The position numbers and the translations under genes are program-made. Positions 1-5,439 of a DNA stretch of 5,439 bases are shown here, piece by piece; position 1 is the stretch's first letter; each line of letters opens with the position of its first letter. This DNA comes from Bacteroidales bacterium. GTDB lineage: Bacteria; Bacteroidota; Bacteroidia; Bacteroidales; UBA7960. Below the pieces are notes generated by a model that saw nothing but the letters and a program-made list of their open reading frames with translations, ran no database searches and was not told the DNA's origin. The stretch covers positions 1 to 5,439 of the forward strand of contig SLPR01000330.1 of assembly GCA_007131895.1 (NCBI GenBank), given 5' to 3'.

Positions 1-17
1 ACCCGAGAATCGAGAAA

Positions 18-1385
18 ATGTATTCCATAATCGACATAGAAACCACAGGAGGCAACCCTTACCGGGACAAAATCACCGAAATAGCAATATTTGTGCATGA
101 TGGACGAAAAGTTGTGAAAGAGTTTCATTCACTGATTAACCCTGAGCGCAAAATCCCCTATTTCATCTCCCGTATGACAGGTATTACCGACGAGATGGTG
201 GCCCGGGCTCCCAAATTTTACGAGATCGCCAAAAGTATTGTAGAAGTTACCGAAAACACCATTTTTGTAGCCCACAATGCAAGTTTTGATTACAATTTTT
301 TAAAAACAGAGTTTAAAAACCTGGGGTACTTTTACCAGCGCGAAAGTTTATGTACGGTGAAACTCAGCAGGAAGATCATTCCGGGAAAAAAGTCCTACAG
401 CCTTGGCAAGCTTTGCCTGGAACTTGACATACAAATCGAAGACAGGCACCGGGCCAAAGGTGACGCCATGGCTACTGTAAAACTTTTTGAGCTCCTGGTA
501 CAACAAAACCCTACCGGTGTGTTTAGTGAAACACTTGACATGAAATTTAACAACAATCCTGTCAACCCGGTCATTACCAAACAGATGATAGAACAGCTGC
601 CCTCAAAAACGGGTATCTATTATCTTATGGACGAGGAGGGTAAGGTTCTGTACATAGGAAAAAGCAAGGACATAAAAAAAAGGGTTCTGACCCACCTGAG
701 TGGGGCCCGGACAAAGCGAGCCCTTGAAATGGTGCAAAAGGTAGGCGGTATAGAGTTTGAAATTACCGGGAGTGAGCTTTTGGCACTTTTGCGCGAATCG
801 GAGGAGATTAAGCACCATCAGCCGTTTTACAACAGAAGTCAGAAAAGATGTCTTTTCAATTATGGCTTGTTTAGCTATAAAGATGAAAATGGATACCTGT
901 GCCTGAAGGTTGATAAAACCAATAACGGGGCTGCTTCCCACACAAGTTTTGCGTCGCTTGACAAAGGCAAGGAGTTTTTGTTTAACCTTACCGAAAAATT
1001 CAACCTTTGCCAGAACCTGACAGGATTATATGCTACCAAATCAGCCTGCTTTCAGTATGCCATTAAACAATGTAAAGGAGCATGTGTTGGCGAGGAAGGG
1101 CCAGAAACCTACAATGCAAGGGCGCAGGAAGCCATTGAATTTGCAGGCTTTATGAAAGATAATCTTATTGTGCTGGACCAGGGTCGTAACCCCTCGGAAT
1201 CTTCATTCATTATGATTGAAAATGGAAAATATATGGGCTATGGCTACGCCCAAAACGAACACCCCCTGGCAAATGCTGATGATTTTAAGGTTTTGCTTTC
1301 TCCGGCAGAAGATAACCGGGATACACGACAGATAATTTCTGGTTTCCTGCGTAACAAAAGAACAGGGAAAAGAATTGTGTTTTGA
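18..1385 (+). CDS. DEDDh exonuclease / UvrC-Cho-type GIY-YIG endonuclease fusion protein
   Basis: This 455-residue cytosolic protein is probably a DNA-repair nuclease. Residues 1-165 are a DnaQ-like 3'-5' exonuclease with all DEDDh residues: D6 and E8 (DIETTG), D91 (HNASFD), H144 and D149 (HRAKGDA). Residues 195-275 are a GIY-YIG domain of UvrC/Cho type: G199-I200-Y201, Y212-I-G-K215, R222, catalytic E260 and N272. The last residues fit the spacing of UvrC Y29/K32/R39/E76/N88. C331, C344, C352 and C356 then reproduce the UvrC cysteine cluster (x12, x7, x3), reported in E. coli UvrC to hold [4Fe-4S]. Residues 357-455 are a family-specific tail. The UvrC C-terminal half (UvrB-binding, RNase H-like nuclease, HhH) is absent, as in Cho. 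Inferred role: 3'-side incision at lesions plus strand trimming. The ATG is chosen because the exonuclease motif begins at residue 4; the frame stays open to the window edge without another ATG. No Shine-Dalgarno site is visible. Domain calls are firm; the role is inferred. Confidence 0.93.
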   Translation: MYSIIDIETTGGNPYRDKITEIAIFVHDGRKVVKEFHSLINPERKIPYFISRMTGITDEMVARAPKFYEIAKSIVEVTENTIFVAHNASFDYNFLKTEFKNLGYFYQRESLCTVKLSRKIIPGKKSYSLGKLCLELDIQIEDRHRAKGDAMATVKLFELLVQQNPTGVFSETLDMKFNNNPVNPVITKQMIEQLPSKTGIYYLMDEEGKVLYIGKSKDIKKRVLTHLSGARTKRALEMVQKVGGIEFEITGSELLALLRESEEIKHHQPFYNRSQKRCLFNYGLFSYKDENGYLCLKVDKTNNGAASHTSFASLDKGKEFLFNLTEKFNLCQNLTGLYATKSACFQYAIKQCKGACVGEEGPETYNARAQEAIEFAGFMKDNLIVLDQGRNPSESSFIMIENGKYMGYGYAQNEHPLANADDFKVLLSPAEDNRDTRQIISGFLRNKRTGKRIVF

Positions 1386-1465
1386 TGGCAAAACCTCGCC
1401 CTGCTCATAAATTTCATGCTTGCAATCAATAACCCATTCTGTAAAGATTGAACCAGGGCCTGACG
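1386..1465. other. Convergent intergenic gap
   Basis: This 80-bp gap separates the stop codons of the nuclease gene and the beta-helix gene, which converge. I see no compact GC stem followed by a T-tract on either strand. The only complementarity noted is a 6-bp pair, gccctg (1398-1403) with cagggc (1454-1459), which has a 50-nt loop and is too weak to call a terminator. Confidence 0.5.
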
Positions 1466-2512
1466 CTAATAAATACTTGTTACAAAAGAGGGAAAAGGAT
1501 CATCTATTTCCTGGTTTTTGAAGGCACCGGCAGGAAAAGGATACTTGCCACCAAAGATACCTGCTTCATTGCCGTTGATCCTGTTGCCGCGCCCCGGAGA
1601 GCTTTCTGTTAGCTGAAAAGCAGTTCCTCCCATGATATCGTCTCCCGGCCACAAAACAAATTCCGGGTCTACCCCTACCTGGTTGCCCGCACCGGTATTG
1701 TTTGCTCCTTCACAAAGGTAGGTTGATTCAAAATTAAAAGGATTACCATAACACTGCTCAACGCCAATAAGGGTTGCTGATGCAACATTATTTTCAAATC
1801 TGCTGCCATAGACTTCCTCCACAATGTATTCTTCCCTGGTAAAAATATTGTTTTGCACAACAGCTCCACTGATATCTTTTAACCTGCCCAGTATCACATT
1901 ATTCTCAATATAAACTTCTCCCCGGTGGAATCCCATCAGCGAATTTATAATATTGTTTTGCAACACAAAGCTTGAAGCTCCCAGGGTTTCATTTCCACCT
2001 GTACTCCCCCCTTTTATCCATCCCCTGATTATATTATTGCGAAAAACCCAGTTTTCTGCATTGCCAATAACCTCTACAAACCATAACCAGTTTCGCTCAA
2101 TGGTAATATTTTCAATATTCATTCGCTCATTGGCAACGGTAATGATATTGGGTCGCTGTCCCGGAAAATAGGGAAATTCAAATCCCATGATGACACTTCC
2201 TGAAGATATGGTACGCCGGTAGGGATTGGCTGTGAATAGTATCCGGGTAATCTTGGCAGTATGTCCCACATAAAACTCATCAGAAAACCCCTCTCCTATT
2301 AATACCAGGGGTTTCTCCAGCAATACATTTCCATAATTCACGGGAGAACCTTTTACAAATATAGTATCATAGGGTGCTGCTTGTTCAATGGCCGATTGTA
2401 TACTCCTAAAATCTCTTTCAGTCCCGTTTTGATTGGAAACTACGTGAAAAGCTCCAAAAGACAGGTGGTGAAAAGAAATCAGAAAAAGTATAAAAAGTAA
2501 AGTTTTTTTCAT
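1466..2512 (-). CDS. Exported right-handed parallel beta-helix protein
   Basis: This 348-residue protein has a clear signal peptide: MKK, a hydrophobic core at residues 4-19, and probable cleavage after G20. Residues 21-75 have the usual entry of pectate-lyase-like beta-helix proteins: an 'FRSIQSAIEQA' amphipathic helix, then 'YDTIFVKG' and a 'GNVLLEKPLVLIGEG' strand. The solenoid follows, with an Asn ladder that recurs about once per coil: RNN (158), QNN (185), ENN (203), QNN (220) and ENN (240). C254 and C267 could form a disulfide. The end (VDPEF at 281, then a SSPGRG turn and GIFGG at 318) is the common closing motif of this family in Bacteroidota. No catalytic set of a known polysaccharide lyase is recognisable, so binding or degradation of a carbohydrate is only a guess. 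There is no T9SS sorting domain and no lipobox, so a periplasmic or simply exported location is likely. The protein stops soon after the closing motif (TSIY). Start ATG at 2512 is fixed by the signal peptide. Confidence 0.88.
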   Translation of the reverse strand: MKKTLLFILFLISFHHLSFGAFHVVSNQNGTERDFRSIQSAIEQAAPYDTIFVKGSPVNYGNVLLEKPLVLIGEGFSDEFYVGHTAKITRILFTANPYRRTISSGSVIMGFEFPYFPGQRPNIITVANERMNIENITIERNWLWFVEVIGNAENWVFRNNIIRGWIKGGSTGGNETLGASSFVLQNNIINSLMGFHRGEVYIENNVILGRLKDISGAVVQNNIFTREEYIVEEVYGSRFENNVASATLIGVEQCYGNPFNFESTYLCEGANNTGAGNQVGVDPEFVLWPGDDIMGGTAFQLTESSPGRGNRINGNEAGIFGGKYPFPAGAFKNQEIDDPFPSFVTSIY

Positions 2513-2866
2513 TCGCAGGTTGTTTGATATATAGATTACAGTATTAATTATAGATATTTACATGCAGTTAGTCCTGAATTTGCATGCTCTTAGATGTTAA
2601 CCTTCAGCCGAATGCAAAGTCGTCGTAACTAATCCATAACTTGTCGAAAAATACAGTAACTTTTCTACTTAATCAATTCGGGCATATACTTATTTATTAT
2701 TTATTTTTTACGTACTGAAAAATCCGTGTTTACTTTTAAGTTTATTATAAGTAAATACCCTTAGCATTATATTGAATCCAATAGGATAACAAAGGAGCCC
2801 CGATGGCTTTCAGAAAAAATGATCTTAAATAATGTTTTTCAGTAATATAATAAAACCGATCACTTA
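2513..2866. other. AT-rich intergenic region, no supported gene
   Basis: This stretch lies upstream of the beta-helix gene (minus strand) and must hold its promoter, but I find no TAnnTTTG -7 box on the minus strand. A TATAAT-like hexamer (minus strand, 2552-2547) has no partner -35 and is not called. Around 2689-2715 the DNA is very A/T-rich. A weak 7-bp inverted repeat is present: tttactt (2729-2735) and aagtaaa (2749-2755). A 73-codon open frame on the minus strand (2966-2745) starts in the neighbouring repeat element. It has no recognisable domain, signal peptide or ribosome site, and I do not treat it as a gene. Confidence 0.5.
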
Positions 2867-3000
2867 TGTCCGGTAAAAATTCAAACTCCAGTTTGTTTGA
2901 GGTAGACTTATAACTATTTAATTGACTGTTTATTAGCTTTTGGCGTGGTGGTAAACCACGAACCATCAGCGGAGCTAAATCTTTGTATTTTAACCGGACA
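2867..3000. repeat. 134-bp segment bounded by 19-bp imperfect inverted repeats (possible MITE/REP-like element)
   Basis: The left end (2867-2885, tgtccggtaaaaattcaaa) and the reverse complement of the right end (2982-3000, tgtccggttaaaatacaaa) match at 17 of 19 positions without gaps. Inside, 2933-2978 folds into a bulged hairpin: ttagct/agctaa outside, then tgg/cca, an AA bulge at 2961-2962, and cgtggt/accacg (2944-2949 with 2955-2960) closing a 5-nt loop. Terminal inverted repeats plus a structured centre and no coding content fit a small non-autonomous element. No target-site duplication is visible in the flanks (cactta on the left, acaata on the right), and only one copy is in the window. 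It could equally be a structured regulatory region in front of the deiminase gene. The inverted repeat is directly seen; its nature is inferred. Confidence 0.5.
2944..2960. repeat. Central perfect hairpin of the intergenic element
   Basis: A 6-bp perfect stem (cgtggt with accacg) closes a ggtaa loop. An AA bulge separates it from a further three pairs (2941-2943 with 2963-2965). The GTGG at the foot of a bulged hairpin recalls REP sequences served by RAYT transposases, but this resemblance is short and could be chance. Confidence 0.45.
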
Positions 3001-3014
3001 ACAATAAAAAACTT

Positions 3015-3022
3015 TACCTTTG
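3015..3022 (+). promoter_or_regulatory. Bacteroidota -7 promoter box (TACCTTTG)
   Basis: TACCTTTG is a perfect match to the TAnnTTTG -7 element used by the primary sigma factor of Bacteroidota. It lies 109 bp before the chosen ATG of the deiminase gene. Transcription would start near 3027-3030 and give a leader of about 100 nt. A TTTG at 2982-2985 could be the -33 element, but its 29-nt spacer is longer than the usual 19-21, so the -33 box is not assigned. The box lies just outside the right end of the inverted-repeat segment. Confidence 0.5.
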
Positions 3023-3131
3023 TGGGATAGAATTTAACATCCTATCTTTATTAATCTGATAGTTTTCAGGATGAATACCCAATAATACTTACTTATTGAT
3101 CAAAAATATCAACCAAAAAACTTACCCATTT

Positions 3132-5324
3132 ATGCGATTTATCAATACTGTTTTCATGTTATTCTTTTTGGGAGTAACAGCTTTTGGTCAGGGTCATCTT
3201 CCAAAAACTATGACCGAATTTGAAAAGACCATTTATGACGACTACCTTCAAAGTCTTGAATCCGGCGAAAAAAGCACGCAGCCTCCGGCTGTTCCACCCC
3301 GCACACCAGCCGAATTTGAAGAAGCCGGAGGTCTCATTGTTTCCTGGCAGGCTTATTCAACAGAGTTACGTGAAATTGTAAGACATGCAAAACTTCGCGT
3401 ACCGGTTTATATAATATCCAACAATCCTTCCAGTGTGCAATCTTTTCTCAATCAGGGTGGTGTTTCCATGGACAATGTCACCATTGTTCAGTTAAACTCC
3501 AATTCCGTTTGGGTGAGAGATTATGGACCGCAAAGTATCTATCTCAACGGAACAGATGAACTGGCATTTGTTGACTGGGTTTACAACCGGCCCCGGCCTG
3601 ATGACAACATGATACCTGTTAACATGTCCAACTATCTTGACATCCCGGTTTTTCAAATGACCAACAATCCCAGCCGTTTGATTGCCACAGGGGGTAACTT
3701 TATGACAGATGGTCACGGTGCTGCTTTTTCTTCAAAACTTATTTTAAGGGAAAATCTCAACCTCACAGAAACTCAGATCGACAATATCATGTATAGTTTC
3801 AAAGGGATAGACCGCTATATTAAAATGAATGAACTCCCCAATGACGTCATTAGTCACCTGGATATGCACATGAAGTTGCTGGATGAAGAAACCCTGCTTG
3901 TTGGAGAATTTCCCCAGGGAGTATCAGACGGACCTGACATTGAATACAATCTCAATTACTTGGTAACCAATCATCCTACCTGCTATGACAGAGAATACCA
4001 GGTAGTACGAATCCCTATGGTTCCAAGCCCCAGCGGTAACTACCCCCCCAACGCTCACTACCGTACTTTCACCAACTCCATAATCATCAACGATCTGGTG
4101 CTGGTTCCCAATTATTACAATTCAGCCCTCAACCTGCAAGCACTGCAAATATATCAGCAAGCCATGCCCGGATACGAAATTCTGGGAGTTGATATGGATA
4201 ATGTAATCAGTGCCAGTGGTGCTATTCATTGTATAACACGAGAAATTGCAGCCACCGATCCTATCTTTATTTCTCATGCCACCATTCGTGAAATTGACAA
4301 TTATTATCAGAACTACCAGGTGGAAGCTACCATTAAAAATGTAACCGGATTAACCTCTGCCAGTGTTTTCTACAGGACCGGCACCCAGGGCGAATTCGGT
4401 GAAATTGCAATGACTCAGAATGGTGATAAGTATTCTGCACAAATCCCTGCACAGGTATGCAATGCCACAGTTCAGTATTATATCAGCGCGACCAACCCCA
4501 ATAAAACCATTACCAGGCCTTTTCCCGGAGCTTCAGGTCCCTGGACCTTTGAACTGGGGGGTGAAGCAGTAAATTTCAATGCCAGCCAAACTGTAGCCGG
4601 TCTGGAAGAAGAGATTACTTTTCATTACCTTGGCTGCCTGGAGACTGATTATTTTGATGAAGCAGTGTGGAACTTTGGCGAAGGAGCCAACCCGGAAACA
4701 GCCACCGGTATTGAAGACATTATAGTGGTCTATAACACCCCGGGTCATAAAACCGTTACTCTTTCCATTGATGGAGAAGAACTGGTAAGGGATGCATATA
4801 TCCTTATTACTGAAGCACAAACCTATCAGCTCACCATTTTAATGTCGGGAGAAGGCCAGACCTCTCCTGCTCCGGGTGTTTACAGCTATGAAGAAGGTTC
4901 AGAAATTACACTCTCGGCTCAACCGGCAACAGGCTGGAAATTTGAAGAGTGGCAAATTATTTCTGATGAAAACATGAACTTTGAGCAGGCAGAAATTGAT
5001 GTTACCATGAATACGAATATGATTGCCAAAGCTGTATTCAGTGAATCCACAACCTCAGTTTCTGACTGGCAAAACCAGTTTGTATTTGACATTTTTCCCA
5101 ACCCTGCACAAAACCGTTTCAATGTGGTTATGACTCCTGTTTCGGGTCCTGTCAGCATTGAAGTTTTCAGTATTACAGGTCAGCGGGTTTACCATGATAC
5201 TGTAATGGCAGAATACTGGGATCAGCAGTTTACAGTTGACATGAGCAATGAAAGCAAGGGATTGTATTTTGTAAAAGTATCCTGGGATACGGGAAGCAAG
5301 ACCCGAAAAGTCATCATGCAATAA
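3132..5324 (+). CDS. T9SS-secreted PPAD-like peptidylarginine deiminase (PAD_porph/agmatine deiminase superfamily)
   Basis: The enzyme probably hydrolyses the guanidino group of arginine to citrulline plus ammonia outside the cell. With the ATG start it has 730 residues. Residues 1-19 are a signal peptide followed by Q20 (probable pyroglutamate), and 20-56 a short pro-region. The catalytic domain (57-375) carries W127 and D130 (WVRDYGP), R153 and R155 (YNRPRP), TGGNFMTDG (186-194), H242 and D244 (SHLDMH), N315 (FTNS) and nucleophile C367 (AIHCIT). These correspond to PPAD W127, D130, R152/R154, H236/D238, N297 and C351. Next come an Ig-like domain (376-476), a PKD-like domain (478-560: WNFGEG, YNTPGHKTVTL), an InlB-B-repeat-like domain (565-636) and a T9SS type A sorting domain (650-730: FDIFPNPAQNRF, VFSITGQ, GLYFVKV, terminal KVIMQ). 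An in-frame TTG at 3096 would add 12 residues; the ATG at 3132 gives a standard signal peptide and is preferred. The superfamily call is firm. Protein-arginine rather than agmatine specificity is inferred from YNRPRP and the architecture. Confidence 0.92.
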   Translation: MRFINTVFMLFFLGVTAFGQGHLPKTMTEFEKTIYDDYLQSLESGEKSTQPPAVPPRTPAEFEEAGGLIVSWQAYSTELREIVRHAKLRVPVYIISNNPSSVQSFLNQGGVSMDNVTIVQLNSNSVWVRDYGPQSIYLNGTDELAFVDWVYNRPRPDDNMIPVNMSNYLDIPVFQMTNNPSRLIATGGNFMTDGHGAAFSSKLILRENLNLTETQIDNIMYSFKGIDRYIKMNELPNDVISHLDMHMKLLDEETLLVGEFPQGVSDGPDIEYNLNYLVTNHPTCYDREYQVVRIPMVPSPSGNYPPNAHYRTFTNSIIINDLVLVPNYYNSALNLQALQIYQQAMPGYEILGVDMDNVISASGAIHCITREIAATDPIFISHATIREIDNYYQNYQVEATIKNVTGLTSASVFYRTGTQGEFGEIAMTQNGDKYSAQIPAQVCNATVQYYISATNPNKTITRPFPGASGPWTFELGGEAVNFNASQTVAGLEEEITFHYLGCLETDYFDEAVWNFGEGANPETATGIEDIIVVYNTPGHKTVTLSIDGEELVRDAYILITEAQTYQLTILMSGEGQTSPAPGVYSYEEGSEITLSAQPATGWKFEEWQIISDENMNFEQAEIDVTMNTNMIAKAVFSESTTSVSDWQNQFVFDIFPNPAQNRFNVVMTPVSGPVSIEVFSITGQRVYHDTVMAEYWDQQFTVDMSNESKGLYFVKVSWDTGSKTRKVIMQ

Positions 5325-5347
5325 TTCAGATTTATCATCAAATATTT

Positions 5348-5385
5348 AAACACCGGTAGCCTTATAGGTTATCCGGTGTTTTTTT
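5348..5385 (+). terminator. Rho-independent terminator of the deiminase gene
   Basis: The stem aaacaccgg (5348-5356) pairs perfectly with ccggtgttt (5373-5381). An inner stem continues it (tagcct 5357-5362 with aggtta 5366-5371, including one G-T pair) around a TAT loop, with T5372 bulged. A run of seven T (5379-5385) follows. It begins 23 bp after the stop codon. The opposite strand has a poorer T-run, so action on the convergent gene to the right is possible but weaker. Confidence 0.88.
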
Positions 5386-5394
5386 CGAAAAGGC

Positions 5395-5439
5395 CTAAAG
5401 CCCCTCAAGAAATCCTTCTTTTTTCAATTCGTGCAACAC
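5395..5439 (-). CDS. Probable 3' end of a convergent gene (partial)
   Basis: Read on the minus strand from the window edge, one frame gives 14 codons, VLHELKKEGFLEGL, then TAG at 5397-5395. The lysine- and glutamate-rich amphipathic end looks like a natural C-terminus, and its stop lies just before the shared hairpin, as expected for a convergent gene. The gene's body and start lie outside the window, so no function can be given. Fourteen open codons can occur by chance, so this is tentative. Confidence 0.4.
   Translation of the reverse strand: MLHELKKEGFLEGL

Noticed and set aside
603..941. 112-codon open frame antisense to the nuclease gene
   Set aside because: It lies wholly opposite the GIY-YIG region, whose catalytic residues are conserved on the plus strand. 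It shows no family features and is a shadow frame.
1398..1459. gccctg/cagggc inverted pair as a shared terminator for the two convergent genes
   Set aside because: Only 6 bp pair across a 50-nt loop, with no T-tract on either side.
2745..2966. 73-codon open frame on the minus strand (starting MVRGLPPRQK) in the long intergenic region
   Set aside because: It has no recognisable domain, no ribosome site and AT-driven composition, and its start lies inside the inverted-repeat hairpin. It is more likely a chance frame or part of a repeat.
3026..3046. gatag/ctatc hairpin in the deiminase leader as a riboswitch or attenuator
   Set aside because: Only 5 bp with an 11-nt loop. No known riboswitch core or competing structure is visible.
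3071..3085. Four-codon upstream frame (MNTQ stop) in the deiminase leader
   Set aside because: Too short and without specific features; ATG triplets of this kind are expected by chance.
4533..5321. Several antisense open frames opposite the deiminase C-terminal domains
   Set aside because: The plus-strand reading gives coherent PKD-like, InlB-like and T9SS domains, so the antisense frames are shadows.
3132..5324. Assignment as a biosynthetic agmatine deiminase (AguA) of polyamine synthesis
   Set aside because: A signal peptide, Ig-like and PKD-like domains, a T9SS signal and YNRPRP in place of the AguA-type sequence do not fit a cytosolic polyamine enzyme. No polyamine gene is nearby. AguA-like activity is still not formally excluded.

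Overview
The window (5439 bp) looks like chromosomal DNA of a Bacteroidota species, probably an environmental Bacteroidales/Marinilabiliales-like relative rather than a named pathogen. The indications are a protein ending in a type IX secretion (T9SS type A) sorting domain, a signal peptide followed by Gln (the Bacteroidota 'Q-rule'), a TAnnTTTG -7 promoter box, absence of clear Shine-Dalgarno sites, moderately AT-rich DNA and loosely spaced genes. The exact genus cannot be read from the sequence.

Layout. (1) 18-1385 (+): a three-part DNA-repair nuclease with a DnaQ-type DEDDh 3'-5' exonuclease, a UvrC/Cho-type GIY-YIG endonuclease and a four-cysteine cluster. (2) 1386-1465: a short convergent gap with no convincing terminator. 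(3) 1466-2512 (-): an exported right-handed parallel beta-helix protein with an Asn ladder and no recognisable secretion or anchoring domain at its C-terminus. (4) 2513-3131: a 619-bp AT-rich divergent intergenic region. Inside it is a 134-bp segment (2867-3000) bounded by 19-bp inverted repeats that match at 17 of 19 positions, with a bulged central hairpin; it may be a small non-autonomous repeat element. A Bacteroidota-type promoter follows. (5) 3132-5324 (+): a 730-residue secreted guanidino-group-modifying enzyme (PAD_porph/agmatine deiminase superfamily) with Ig-like, PKD-like, InlB-B-repeat-like and T9SS sorting domains. (6) 5348-5385: a strong intrinsic terminator. (7) 5395-5439 (-): probably the last 14 codons of a convergent gene that enters from the right.

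The most interesting item is the deiminase. An automatic pipeline would probably call it 'agmatine deiminase'. It has instead the layout of Porphyromonas gingivalis peptidylarginine deiminase (PPAD): signal peptide, short pro-region, catalytic domain, Ig-like domain and T9SS signal. It also carries the two arginines (YNRPRP) that PPAD uses to recognise C-terminal arginine, and a complete set of catalytic residues. It is a candidate secreted protein-citrullinating enzyme, with two extra domains that PPAD lacks.

The genes do not form an operon: their strands alternate (+, -, +, -). No shared pathway is evident. The beta-helix protein and the deiminase are both exported and are divergently placed, but the long gap and separate regulatory sequence argue against obligate co-regulation.
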